A DNA stretch of 64,000 nucleotides from Sediminicola luteus. Its GTDB lineage: Bacteria > Bacteroidota > Bacteroidia > Flavobacteriales > Flavobacteriaceae. The notes below the pieces were generated by a model. That model saw only the letters and a list, made by a program, of their open reading frames with translations. It did not search any database and was not told where the DNA came from. Where the stretch lies: assembly GCF_002514735.1 (NCBI RefSeq), contig NZ_NBWU01000004.1, positions 613,334 to 677,333 of the forward strand, given 5' to 3'. A program made the translations under genes and the position numbers. This document shows, piece after piece, positions 44,650 through 53,368 of the stretch (its first letter is position 1; each line of letters opens with the position of its first letter).

Positions 44650-46074
44650 ATGAAAAAATTAGTATTCGTTTTTTTCTTGGTAGCTGGCCTAGGTTATAGT
44701 CAGAAACTAACGAAAAACAAAAAAGCCGTAATGGCTTCTGTGGAAAAACACAAGGCGGAATTGATCAAAATAAGTGACTCCATTTGGGCCTTGGCCGAGA
44801 CCGCATTCGAAGAACATGCCTCATCAAAGATCCTGGCCGATTATGCCGAAGCCCAAGGTATGACCGTAGAAAGAGGGGTAGCCGGTATGCCCACGGCCTT
44901 TACGGCCACCTACGGATCGGGCAAACCCGTAATCAGTGTTTTGGGCGAATTCGATGCCCTACCCGGAATTTCGCAAAAGGCCTTGCCTACCAAAGAGCCT
45001 TTACACGAAGGTGCGGCGGGGCATGGTTGCGGACACAATATGTTCGGAGCGGCCGCTTTAGGTTCTGCCGTAGCCATCAAAGAATTGATTGAAGCCGGAA
45101 AGGTCAAAGGCACCGTAAAGTTTTTGGGTACCCCTAGCGAGGAGAAATTCTTCGGTAAGATCTGGATGGTTCGCGACGGACTCTGGGACGATGTAGATGT
45201 GAACATCAGTTGGCACCCCAGTGCCTCTATAAAAGCCGATGTACAGAGTTCATTGGCCCTGGTAGATTTTAAGGTCGAGTTTTTCGGACAGGCCGCGCAT
45301 GCCTCGGCAGACCCTTGGAACGGTCGATCGGCCTCCGATGCGTTGGAATTGTACACCACCGGAATCAACTATTATAGAGAGCATGTAAAACCCACCGTAC
45401 GTATCCATTACCATATACAAGATGGCGGACAAGTGGTAAACGTGGTTCCCGATTACAGCCGTTTATGGGTACGGGTTCGCGATACCAAACGAAGTGGCAT
45501 GATGCCGGTTTACGAACGTATCAAGGCGATGGCCGAAGGTGCCGCCATTATGGCCAATGTAGATTATAAGATATCGTTGATTTCTGGTATCTATGAAGTA
45601 TTGCCCAACCGGTCAGGGGGTGCCGTTATGCAGAAAAACCTAGAATTGTTGGGTGGTATCACCTATACCCCGGAAGAAATCGCCTTTGGAAAAAAAATAC
45701 AGGAAGTTACCGGCAAACCCCAAATAGGTATGAATAGCACCATTAGTCCTTTGGAAGAAACACGAGAGCACCCCGGTGGTGGTTCTACCGATGTGGGCGA
45801 TGTGAGCTGGAACGTGGCCAACATCAATCTAGGCGTAACCACAGCCCCTGCCGACACCCCTTGGCATTCTTGGGCCGTAGTAGCCTGTGGTGGTATGAGT
45901 ATAGGCCATAAAGGCATGGTCTACGCCGCCAAAGCCATGGGCATGACCATGGTAGATTTGTTCGAGAACCCGAAAACGGTCCAAGAAATAAAGGCCGAGT
46001 ATTTAGAGCGTAAGGGAGACGAGGTCTATAAAGCCATAGTACCCGATGGCCCGCCACCTATTGATGGTGAATAA
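44650..46074 (+). CDS. Exported M20-family amidohydrolase (AbgB-like)
   Basis: A 474-residue metallo-amidohydrolase with a signal peptide (LVFVFFLVAGLGYSQ). The M20 metal site is visible in LGEFDALPGI, GHGCGHNMFG and TPSEEKFFGK. The dimerisation domain occupies roughly residues 195-320 and the last metal histidine is in APADTPWHSWAV. It resembles AbgB-type p-aminobenzoyl-glutamate or other amide hydrolases; the substrate is not certain. Export of such an enzyme is usual in this phylum. Confidence 0.88.
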   Translation: MKKLVFVFFLVAGLGYSQKLTKNKKAVMASVEKHKAELIKISDSIWALAETAFEEHASSKILADYAEAQGMTVERGVAGMPTAFTATYGSGKPVISVLGEFDALPGISQKALPTKEPLHEGAAGHGCGHNMFGAAALGSAVAIKELIEAGKVKGTVKFLGTPSEEKFFGKIWMVRDGLWDDVDVNISWHPSASIKADVQSSLALVDFKVEFFGQAAHASADPWNGRSASDALELYTTGINYYREHVKPTVRIHYHIQDGGQVVNVVPDYSRLWVRVRDTKRSGMMPVYERIKAMAEGAAIMANVDYKISLISGIYEVLPNRSGGAVMQKNLELLGGITYTPEEIAFGKKIQEVTGKPQIGMNSTISPLEETREHPGGGSTDVGDVSWNVANINLGVTTAPADTPWHSWAVVACGGMSIGHKGMVYAAKAMGMTMVDLFENPKTVQEIKAEYLERKGDEVYKAIVPDGPPPIDGE

Positions 46075-46531
46075 TAGCATTGAAGTAAAACTGGTAAGTG
46101 CCGAACAAGTATGGCCCATACGCCATATCGCCATGTGGCCGGAAGCTGATTTTTCCTATATCAAATTACCGGAAGACCCCAAAGGAATGCATTTTGGGCT
46201 CTTGATCGACGGAGAATTAATCAGTGTGGTTTCCTTATTTGACAGAGGTTCGGGTGTTTTTCAATTCCGGAAATTTGCCACCTTACCGGAGCATCAAGGC
46301 AACGGCTATGGTAGTCTATTGCTGAAACATATGCTTCAACACGCTAGACACATGATGGCCCGGCAGATCTGGTGCAATGCTAGAACCCATAAACAGCGGT
46401 TTTACGAAAAGTTCGGATTCAAATCAACCGGAGAAACCTTTATCAAAAAAGATCAGGCCTATACGATAATGGCCCTAAACGGAAAGGAAATTAACCTGAC
46501 AGGTTTCAAAAACCAAACCTGTCAGGTTTAA
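46064..46531 (+). CDS. GNAT-family N-acetyltransferase
   Basis: A 155-residue acetyl-CoA-dependent acetyltransferase. The coenzyme-A-binding motif is ATLPEHQGNGYGSLLLKHML, and the C-terminal FYEKFGFKSTGETF is standard for the family. The ATG at 46064 overlaps the upstream M20 gene by eleven bases; an ATG at 46046 is an alternative. The last eleven codons and stop are supplied by a palindromic repeat (46493-46528), so the C-terminus NLTGFKNQTCQV is likely not part of the conserved fold. Confidence 0.88.
   Translation: MVNNSIEVKLVSAEQVWPIRHIAMWPEADFSYIKLPEDPKGMHFGLLIDGELISVVSLFDRGSGVFQFRKFATLPEHQGNGYGSLLLKHMLQHARHMMARQIWCNARTHKQRFYEKFGFKSTGETFIKKDQAYTIMALNGKEINLTGFKNQTCQV
46493..46528. repeat. 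Palindromic repeat overlapping the end of the GNAT gene
   Basis: AACCTGACAGGTTT (46493-46506) pairs perfectly with AAACCTGTCAGGTT (46515-46528) around CAAAAACC. It overlaps the last codons of the GNAT gene and lies seven bases before the murA stop. It may act as a terminator for the convergent pair; the ACCTGTCAGGT core resembles repeats dispersed in flavobacterial genomes. Confidence 0.8.
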
Positions 46532-46535
46532 AAGC

Positions 46536-47843
46536 TTAAAGTCTAACGATCTTGGCTCCGATGGCCTTTAGTCGTTCTTCGATATTTTCATACCCACGAT
46601 CGATCTGTTCGATATTGTGGATGGTAGAAGTACCTTTGGCAGAAAGTGCGGCAATCAACAACGAGATTCCCGCGCGAATATCGGGCGATACCATAGTGGT
46701 AGCCTTTAGCTGCGATTTAAAATCGTGACCGATTACCGTGGCCCTATGCGGATCGCACAAAATGATCTTGGCCCCCATATCGATCAGCTTATCTACAAAG
46801 AACAAGCGGCTTTCGAACATTTTTTGGTGTATAAGCACCTCTCCCCTAGCCTGTGTGGCCATAACCAAGATAATACTTAATAAATCGGGGGTTAAACCTG
46901 GCCAAGGCGCATCGGCTATGGTTAAAATGGAACCATCGATATAATTCTGGATCTCATAGCCATCTTCATGCTTGGGAATAAAGATATCATCGCCTTTTTG
47001 TTCCAAGGTAATGCCCAATTTCCGGAATACGGAAGGGATCACCCCCAGATTTTCCCAACTCACGTTTTTAATGGTAAGCTCACTTCGGGTCATGGCAGCT
47101 AGACCGATCCAACTACCGATCTCGATCATATCGGGCAACATGGTATGTTCGGTTCCGCCTAATTTTTCGACCCCTTCAATGGTCAATAAGTTAGAGCCTA
47201 CCCCTTGTATTTTGGCCCCCATGCGGTTCAGCATTTTGCAAAGTTGTTGCAGATAGGGTTCACAAGCGGCATTGTAAATGGTGGTGGTGCCCTTGGCCAA
47301 GACGGCGGCCATTAGAATATTGGCCGTGCCGGTTACCGAGGCTTCATCGAGAAGCATATAGGTACCTTTGAGCTCTTTGGCCTCTACCCCGTAAAAATGT
47401 TCTTCACGGTTATAACGGAAGGTAGCGCCCAATTTCACGAAACCTTCAAAATGGGTATCCAATCGGCGTCTTCCGATCTTATCGCCTCCGGGTTTAGGAA
47501 TATATCCCATACCAAAACGTGCCAATAAAGGTCCTACCAGCATAATGGATCCTCTAAGGCCCCCACCGTCTTTTTTGAACTGTTCCGATTGCAAATACCC
47601 TGTATTTACATCATCAGCCTTAAACGTATAAGAACCTTTTCCTTTCTTTTGGATCTTGACCCCTAGGTCTTCCAAAAGCAGTATCAGTTTATTTACATCT
47701 ACAATATCCGGGATATTGTGTATCGTTACGGCTTCGTCGGTCAACAAAACGGCACAAAGAATCTGGAGGGCCTCGTTTTTGGCCCCCTGTGGGGTTATCG
47801 CTCCATGGAGTTGATGACCACCTTCAATTTTAAATGTTCCCAT
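46536..47843 (-). CDS. murA: UDP-N-acetylglucosamine 1-carboxyvinyltransferase MurA
   Basis: First committed enzyme of peptidoglycan synthesis, transferring enolpyruvate to UDP-GlcNAc. The 435-residue sequence starts with FKIEGGHQLHGAITPQGAKN (conserved Lys-Asn). LRGSIMLVGPLLARFG and the TANILMAAVLAKGTT segment also match. At the usual catalytic Cys loop it reads GGDKIGRRRLD, so a Cys is replaced by Asp, as in fosfomycin-resistant MurA variants. Twenty bases downstream of the DUF4290 gene. Confidence 0.95.
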   Translation of the reverse strand: MGTFKIEGGHQLHGAITPQGAKNEALQILCAVLLTDEAVTIHNIPDIVDVNKLILLLEDLGVKIQKKGKGSYTFKADDVNTGYLQSEQFKKDGGGLRGSIMLVGPLLARFGMGYIPKPGGDKIGRRRLDTHFEGFVKLGATFRYNREEHFYGVEAKELKGTYMLLDEASVTGTANILMAAVLAKGTTTIYNAACEPYLQQLCKMLNRMGAKIQGVGSNLLTIEGVEKLGGTEHTMLPDMIEIGSWIGLAAMTRSELTIKNVSWENLGVIPSVFRKLGITLEQKGDDIFIPKHEDGYEIQNYIDGSILTIADAPWPGLTPDLLSIILVMATQARGEVLIHQKMFESRLFFVDKLIDMGAKIILCDPHRATVIGHDFKSQLKATTMVSPDIRAGISLLIAALSAKGTSTIHNIEQIDRGYENIEERLKAIGAKIVRL

Positions 47844-47863
47844 TCAGGTTGTAAAAAGTATGG

Positions 47864-48520
47864 TTAGTACCTCTTTTTGTTTCGGTTATTGCGGTGTTGT
47901 CCTTTACGGCCATTGCTTCGCGGGTTGTTCGATTTCGACACCCTATTTTTCAAGAACTGGCCACTTTCGGTAAGATCTTCGCCCTTTACGGCCATATCGA
48001 TACGACCGTCACTCAACTCTAACAAATGATTAAATATCACACTATCTTCTACGGAATCCTTATTCCAGTTCAGGTAGCATTTTTTCATGTGGTTGGCAAT
48101 GGCATACTCCAAACCGTCGCGCATATCGCCTTTATCCCAACTTACCGCCACATCGATCATACGTTTGATGTTGTTACCGTAAAAACGATACTTGGGAAAG
48201 CTTTGTGGGTAATCTAAAGGGTCGGGACGCTTACTGAACATTTCCTCGGTAGGCACCTCATACGGTGATTCTACATTCAGTTTAAATTCCGACATAATGA
48301 ACAACTGATCCCAAAGCTTATGCTGGAAATCGGGTACATCGCGCAGATGCGGTTGTAAATTACCCATAACGCTGATAATGGCACGGGCTATTTTGTTACG
48401 CTCGGCATCATCTTCAATCTGCAGGGCATGGTCGACCAACTTTTGAACGTGTCGGCCATATTCAGGTATAATGAGTTTGGAACGCTCTGTATTGTATTCC
48501 AATTTTTCTATTTGATCCAA
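47864..48520 (-). CDS. DUF4290 protein
   Basis: A 218-residue cytoplasmic protein of a family confined to Bacteroidota, with conserved EYNTERSKLIIPEYGRHVQK at the N-terminus and GNLQPHLRDVPDFQHKLWDQ. The C-terminal 30 residues are basic (NNPRSNGRKGQHRNNRNKKR), perhaps binding nucleic acid. A TTG start is used: an in-frame stop lies eight codons upstream and no ATG is available. It is usually next to murA, as here; function unknown. Confidence 0.87.
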   Translation of the reverse strand: MDQIEKLEYNTERSKLIIPEYGRHVQKLVDHALQIEDDAERNKIARAIISVMGNLQPHLRDVPDFQHKLWDQLFIMSEFKLNVESPYEVPTEEMFSKRPDPLDYPQSFPKYRFYGNNIKRMIDVAVSWDKGDMRDGLEYAIANHMKKCYLNWNKDSVEDSVIFNHLLELSDGRIDMAVKGEDLTESGQFLKNRVSKSNNPRSNGRKGQHRNNRNKKRY

Positions 48521-48655
48521 TATAAAGGGTTTAGGTAACTAAAAAACGAAATGGAAGTTGTTCTATGAACGATTGCAAGGTAATAAAATTATGGCTTCTG
48601 ACCATTTTAGAGACTGTTTTGAAATATGTCAATTGTTTTTTTATGCCTCTTCCTG

Positions 48656-48671
48656 CCTGCCGGCCGGCAGG
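48656..48671. repeat. GC-rich 16-base perfect palindrome
   Basis: CCTGCCGGCCGGCAGG is its own reverse complement and is preceded by a CCTG duplication. It stands in an AT-rich 270-base gap between the DUF4290 and DUF493 genes that otherwise shows nothing recognisable. Confidence 0.75.
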
Positions 48672-48789
48672 TTTGAGCCTTATTTCGTTAAAATTTTAAA
48701 CCGTAGCCCAGCTATGCTAAAAAATTTTGCCTTATAAAGCATCAAAAACCGCCTATAAAAATTCCAATCACACATTACAAAATAGTCTC

Positions 48790-49077
48790 TTAGAGGGAGA
48801 TAACCCCTTCTACGGCACTTACCTCTATATATTTTTCGATTACTTTGGCCGGATTGGGCATACGTACATTTATGGAAACCGAGGTATAGGTACCCTTTTT
48901 ACTTTGCTTAGAGTTGATTACCGCGCCCATATTATTAAAGATATCCTCGATCTGTTGGATCTTGGCGGTATCAGTAGGCACGATGAATTTGTATAGATAG
49001 GGTGCTGGCCAATTGGTATCTTGCTCCAATTGCTCTTTTAACCTACTGTAAAATTCCTCCGCTTTCTTTGGATCCAT
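48790..49077 (-). CDS. DUF493 family protein (YbeD-like)
   Basis: A 95-residue ferredoxin-fold-like protein. The pattern PAPYLYKFIVPTDTAKIQQI followed by KKGTYTSVSINVRMPNPAKV and a final VEGVISL matches the small DUF493/YbeD family, thought to have a regulatory role. It stands between core genes, with no operon partner visible. Confidence 0.85.
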   Translation of the reverse strand: MDPKKAEEFYSRLKEQLEQDTNWPAPYLYKFIVPTDTAKIQQIEDIFNNMGAVINSKQSKKGTYTSVSINVRMPNPAKVIEKYIEVSAVEGVISL

Positions 49078-49217
49078 ATGTCAAATTCTTTTTGGCAAAG
49101 ATAGGTCTTATAGGTCTATAATACATGTCGAGCAAGGTTCTTAAGTAAGGTCTCGTAGTAGTTCGGTTAACATCATTATAGCGATAGGGTCTATTTTCTC
49201 ACTTATGTTTTATTTCT

Positions 49218-49781
49218 TTGCATTTTAAGACACTGTTTTTGGATACCAAAAGAATATTATTGATTGGAGGGCCAAGTACGGGTAAAACCTCCTTGATAAA
49301 GGCCTTGGAAGAACAAGGTTACCCCTGTTTCCATGAAGTTTCTCGCGAAGTAACCCTGGCCGCTCGGGAAGAAGGTATACAACAATTGTTCGTTAGCCAC
49401 CCTACCCTTTTTAGTGAGCGTTTGTTACAAGGCAGGATCAAACAGTTCGAAGCAGCCAAAGACATGAACGAGGCCTTGGTCTTTTACGATCGGGGTATAC
49501 CGGACGTGGTCGCTTATATGGATTTTGCGAACGAAAACTACAATCAAAGTTTTACCCAACCCTGTACCGATTATCGCTACGATATCGTTTTTATGCTATT
49601 GCCCTGGAAAGAGATCTACACCTCTGACAATGAGCGTTACGAAAATTTCGAGGAGGCTTTAAGAATCCACACCTATTTAGAGAACACCTATGCCCAATAC
49701 GAGTACCAACCCATTGTGGTACCCTTTGGAAGCATAGCCGAAAGGGCCGCCTTTGTCATTGATCATTTAAACCTAAAATAG
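49218..49781 (+). CDS. P-loop ATP-binding protein upstream of recQ
   Basis: A 187-residue AAA/kinase-like protein with Walker A LIGGPSTGKTSLIKAL near residue 18 and an acidic DRGIPDVVAYMDFANENY, a likely Walker B or lid segment; it resembles the NadR/thymidylate-kinase-like ATPases that Bacteroidota carry next to recQ. No ATG fits: in-frame TTG codons at 49218 and 49239 are the candidate starts. Its TAG stop shares a base with the recQ GTG start, so it is coupled to recQ. Biochemical role unknown. Confidence 0.83.
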   Translation: MHFKTLFLDTKRILLIGGPSTGKTSLIKALEEQGYPCFHEVSREVTLAAREEGIQQLFVSHPTLFSERLLQGRIKQFEAAKDMNEALVFYDRGIPDVVAYMDFANENYNQSFTQPCTDYRYDIVFMLLPWKEIYTSDNERYENFEEALRIHTYLENTYAQYEYQPIVVPFGSIAERAAFVIDHLNLK

Positions 49782-51700
49782 TGCAGTTGTCCCCTATCCA
49801 ACTTCTCGAAAAGTATTGGGGGCACACCACTTTTAGGGGGTCTCAAGAAGCTATTATTGAAAAAGCCATGGAAGGCCGCGATGCTCTGGTACTTATGCCT
49901 ACCGGAGGAGGAAAATCGGTCTGTTATCAAATACCGGCTTTGGCCCAAAATGGGTTGTGTATCGTAGTCTCGCCTTTGGTGGCCTTGATCAAAGACCAAG
50001 TAAACGAATTAAAACGAAAAGGCATTAAGGCCATGGCTCTGACCGGAGGCATCCCATTCGAAGAACTACTCGATCTGCTCGATAATGCCCAATTTGGCGG
50101 ATTCAAATTCCTGTACCTTTCCCCAGAACGGTTACAGCAAGAAGTGGTTCAAGAACGCATCCGCGAAATGGATGTGAACCTCATTGCCATCGATGAGGCC
50201 CACTGTATCTCGGAATGGGGCCACGATTTTAGACCGGCCTATCTAGACTGTGCCCTGTTACGCCAACTGGCCCCGAATGCCCCGGTTATGGCCCTAACCG
50301 CCACGGCTACCCAAAAGACCCAAGACGATATCGTCGCTAATTTAGAGCTGATCAACCCCTTTATCTCCAAAGATTCCTTTAAACGCGATAACATCCGTTT
50401 TGGAGTCTATGAACAAGAGGACAAACCCCAACGGTTGGTAGACCTCTGTCAAAAGGCACAAGGTAGTTGCATCGTTTATGTAAGGTCTCGAAAACGTTCG
50501 GAAGAGTTGGCCCAACTCCTGAACAACAAAGGTATTAAGGCCCTGTTTTTCCATGGCGGACTATCGGCAGGTGAAAAGGAAAAACGCTTACAGGCTTGGG
50601 TACACGAACAGGCCTCTGTTATGGTGGCTACGAATGCCTTCGGTATGGGTATAGACAAGGCCGATGTGCGATTGGTAATACATTACCAACCTCCCGAAAG
50701 TATTGAGGCCTACTACCAAGAAGCCGGTAGGGCCGGAAGGGACGGTTTACCAGCACAAGCGATTTTATTGTTGGGGCCAGACGATACACAACATACCTTA
50801 GAACGTTTTAAACATCAATTACCGAGTATCGCCTTTATAAAACAGGTTTATCGGAACCTGAACAACTATTTTCAAATCGGGTATGGCGAACTCCCCTTGG
50901 AAGTCCAACGCTTTCGTTTTTTGGCCTTTTGCCATCAGTACCAAACCGGGGCCGGCATTACGTACAATGCCCTGCGCATCTTGGATCAATACGGTGTACT
51001 GCGGCTCGATGAGCAGTTCAGCACCCACAGTTTGGTGCGCTTTATCTGCCCCAAAAACGAATTGGCCCCGTATTTAGATACCCATCGTGCCCAAAGTGGA
51101 TTAATTCAAACGGTGTTACGCACTTATGGGGGTATTTGGGAATACGAGACCAAGGTAGACACCTATAGATTAAGTAAAAAACTAGGGTACTCTGAAGAAA
51201 AAGTAGCCGCTCAATTAACACAATTGGCCCAAGACGGATTAATCGAATACACCGCCAAACACCGCGATGCCGAAATTACCTTTCTCTGCCCTAGGGAAGA
51301 CGAACGCACCATAAACCCCTTTGCCAAGATCATTAAGACCCAGCAACAACTTAAAATGGGAAAACTTCAGGCCATGCTGAAGTACATTAACCTAAAGAAA
51401 GATTGTAGACAACAATATATATTACAATACTTTGGGGAAACCGAACCCCAAAAATGTGGGCATTGCGATCATTGTCTAAAAGAAGCTCCCGTTCCAACAG
51501 ATTCGCTAGCGATTACCGACCAAATTATAGCGGTATTATCAAAACGAAAATGTAGTTCTAGGGAACTGATCAATGGCCTACCTCATGACCCAATGGAAAT
51601 ATTGGAAGCTTTAAAAGAACTACTGGCCGAAGGAAAAATAACCATTGGTCCCGATAACACATATGAATGCCCGAATTCGGGCGATACAGCTATAGATTGA
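49781..51700 (+). CDS. recQ: ATP-dependent DNA helicase RecQ (short form)
   Basis: 3'-5' superfamily 2 helicase of 639 residues acting in recombination and repair. Motifs: MPTGGGKSVCYQIPAL (I), IDEAHCISEWGHDFRP (II, DEAH), ALTATATQKT (III), QEAGRAGRDGLPAQ (VI). The zinc-binding CRQQYILQYFGE...CGHCDHCLK and a winged-helix region follow. The C-terminus is short and no HRDC domain is visible. The start is GTG at 49781, overlapping the previous stop by one base. Confidence 0.94.
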   Translation: MQLSPIQLLEKYWGHTTFRGSQEAIIEKAMEGRDALVLMPTGGGKSVCYQIPALAQNGLCIVVSPLVALIKDQVNELKRKGIKAMALTGGIPFEELLDLLDNAQFGGFKFLYLSPERLQQEVVQERIREMDVNLIAIDEAHCISEWGHDFRPAYLDCALLRQLAPNAPVMALTATATQKTQDDIVANLELINPFISKDSFKRDNIRFGVYEQEDKPQRLVDLCQKAQGSCIVYVRSRKRSEELAQLLNNKGIKALFFHGGLSAGEKEKRLQAWVHEQASVMVATNAFGMGIDKADVRLVIHYQPPESIEAYYQEAGRAGRDGLPAQAILLLGPDDTQHTLERFKHQLPSIAFIKQVYRNLNNYFQIGYGELPLEVQRFRFLAFCHQYQTGAGITYNALRILDQYGVLRLDEQFSTHSLVRFICPKNELAPYLDTHRAQSGLIQTVLRTYGGIWEYETKVDTYRLSKKLGYSEEKVAAQLTQLAQDGLIEYTAKHRDAEITFLCPREDERTINPFAKIIKTQQQLKMGKLQAMLKYINLKKDCRQQYILQYFGETEPQKCGHCDHCLKEAPVPTDSLAITDQIIAVLSKRKCSSRELINGLPHDPMEILEALKELLAEGKITIGPDNTYECPNSGDTAID

Positions 51701-51858
51701 GAGTTTAAGCAAAATAAAGGCGCTCAGGCAAAAACCTGAAGCAATGTATTTTGTCACTCCGAGCGCAGTCGAGGAGCCTTAAGAACACCGTGTCTACCGG
51801 ACACAAGTAATTAAATTTTGATTGAATTCATTATTATGTTTGACAAAACAAAAACAAT
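51701..51858. other. Intergenic region with dispersed repeat upstream of fmt
   Basis: Contains TGTCACTCCGAGCGCAGTCG (51752-51771), a well-known type of dispersed repeat in Bacteroidota genomes, related to the element at 25846-25944. Confidence 0.55.
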
Positions 51859-52806
51859 ATGAAAAGAGCCTTACGAATCGTTTTTATGGGAACCCCAGAT
51901 TTTGCCGTGGGTACCTTAAAACAGATTATAGAAAACGGATATGAGGTAGTCGGTGTAATCACTGCGCCGGATAGGCCGGCCGGCAGGGGTAGAAAGCTAC
52001 GACAGAGTGCTGTTAAGGAATATGCCGTTGCCCAGGGCTTGCCCCTATTGCAACCCGAAAAATTGCGCGACCCGGAATTTTTAGAGGCCCTAAAGGCCTG
52101 GAAGGCCAACCTACAGGTTATCGTGGCCTTTCGCATGTTGCCCAAAGTCGTTTGGGACATGCCCGAATATGGCACCTTTAACCTACACGCCTCTTTACTA
52201 CCCAATTATCGTGGTGCGGCACCCATTAACTGGGCCATAATAAACGGGGAAACCGAAACCGGGGTAACTACCTTCTTTATTGACGATAAAATTGACACCG
52301 GGGAAATCATTCTACAAGAAAGCACCCCAATTTTACCAGAAGATAATGCCGGAAGCCTACACGATAAACTCATGGCACAAGGGGCACGATTGGTGATAAA
52401 GACCCTAGGGCTGATCACTGAAGGGCCCGTTACGACCCAACCCCAACCCGAATCGGCCCAAAAAACAGCTTATAAAATACATAAGGACACTTGTAAGATA
52501 GATTGGTCCTTACCCGGGGAAAAGATCCAAGACCATATTCGAGGGTTGAGCCCCTATCCGGCCGCATGGACCGCCTTTACCAATGGTGAAGAAGCAAGCA
52601 CCGTTAAATTGTTCGAAACCCGCTTCGAAAAAGCCTCGCATGAATTAAAAGTGGGATCCCCGATCGTAGATAAGCATAGTTTAGGTATTGCCGTATCCAA
52701 CGGCTACATTAATGTTCTAAGTTTACAATTGGCCGGGAAGCGAAAAATGGAAATCGCAGCAGCCTTAAACGGATTAAAATGGCAGGATAATGCCGAGTTC
52801 CTTTAA
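51859..52806 (+). CDS. fmt: Methionyl-tRNA formyltransferase
   Basis: Formylates initiator Met-tRNA using 10-formyltetrahydrofolate. The 315 residues contain the start MGTPDFAVGTLKQI, the folate-site HASLLPNYRGAAPINWAI with the catalytic Asn-His region, and ETETGVTTFFIDDKIDTGEI. The C-terminal domain runs from about residue 205 (CKIDWSLPGEKIQDHIRGLS). Part of the recQ-fmt-HU-yqgE run. Confidence 0.95.
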   Translation: MKRALRIVFMGTPDFAVGTLKQIIENGYEVVGVITAPDRPAGRGRKLRQSAVKEYAVAQGLPLLQPEKLRDPEFLEALKAWKANLQVIVAFRMLPKVVWDMPEYGTFNLHASLLPNYRGAAPINWAIINGETETGVTTFFIDDKIDTGEIILQESTPILPEDNAGSLHDKLMAQGARLVIKTLGLITEGPVTTQPQPESAQKTAYKIHKDTCKIDWSLPGEKIQDHIRGLSPYPAAWTAFTNGEEASTVKLFETRFEKASHELKVGSPIVDKHSLGIAVSNGYINVLSLQLAGKRKMEIAAALNGLKWQDNAEFL

Positions 52807-52858
52807 AACAAAGGGTTTAGAGGGATTTTCCCTGAAAAATCGCACAAAAGCTGTTAGT

Positions 52859-52888
52859 TTATCAACAGAGCTTCCGAAGTTATCAACA
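52859..52888 (+). promoter_or_regulatory. Pair of DnaA-box-like sites upstream of the HU gene
   Basis: TTATCAACA occurs at 52859-52867 and again at 52880-52888, 21 bases apart (two helical turns). It differs from the DnaA box TTATCCACA at one position. Role uncertain; it could reflect DnaA control of the HU gene. Confidence 0.35.
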
Positions 52889-52914
52889 ATCATGCGCTTT
52901 TCCCGCGGTTTTAC

Positions 52915-52944
52915 TTGCGTCGATCAAGAATCCGTATAAATTTG
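52915..52944 (+). promoter_or_regulatory. Promoter of the HU gene
   Basis: TTG (52915-52917), 19 bases, then TAAATTTG (52937-52944), matching both elements of the Bacteroidota housekeeping consensus. This leaves a 39-base stretch before the ATG at 52984. Confidence 0.7.
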
Positions 52945-52983
52945 TTATGTAGATATTTTAACAACAATTAATTTCACTTAATT

Positions 52984-53256
52984 ATGAACAAAACAGAGTT
53001 AATAGATGCTATGGCTGCTGATGCCGGTATCACTAAAGCTGCCGCTAAAAAAGCCTTGGAATCTTTCCTAGGAAACGTTGAAGGTTCCCTTAAAAAAGGT
53101 GGTCGAGTATCTTTGGTAGGTTTCGGATCTTGGTCTGTTTCTAAAAGGAACGCTAGGGAAGGAAGAAACCCACAGACTGGAAAAACCATCCAGATTGCTG
53201 CTAAAAACGTAGTAAAATTCAAGGCTGGTGCTGAGTTGACCAACTCTGTAAACTAA
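52984..53256 (+). CDS. HU-family histone-like DNA-binding protein
   Basis: A 90-residue nucleoid protein: helix-turn-helix-like dimer core (MNKTELIDAMAADAGITKAA) and the DNA-binding arm with GFGSWSVSKRNAREGRNPQT, ending KNVVKFKAGAELTN. Strong promoter and terminator around it fit a highly expressed gene. Confidence 0.96.
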   Translation: MNKTELIDAMAADAGITKAAAKKALESFLGNVEGSLKKGGRVSLVGFGSWSVSKRNAREGRNPQTGKTIQIAAKNVVKFKAGAELTNSVN

Positions 53257-53280
53257 GTCTTTTTCGTATAGAAAATATAT

Positions 53281-53307
53281 AGGGCGTTCCCCGCTGGGGA
53301 GCGCCCT
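53281..53307 (+). terminator. Terminator of the HU gene
   Basis: AGGGCGTTCCCC pairs with GGGGAGCGCCCT (one G-T pair) around GCT, followed by TTCTGTTTT. Confidence 0.9.
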
Positions 53308-53368
53308 TTCTGTTTTCTCACATAGTATTTAACTAAAAAATGCTATATTTAAGTACAACTAAACACGT

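Noticed and set aside
52859..52888. Replication origin at the DnaA-box-like pair
   Set aside because: Only two imperfect boxes, no AT-rich unwinding element cluster and no dnaA gene nearby.
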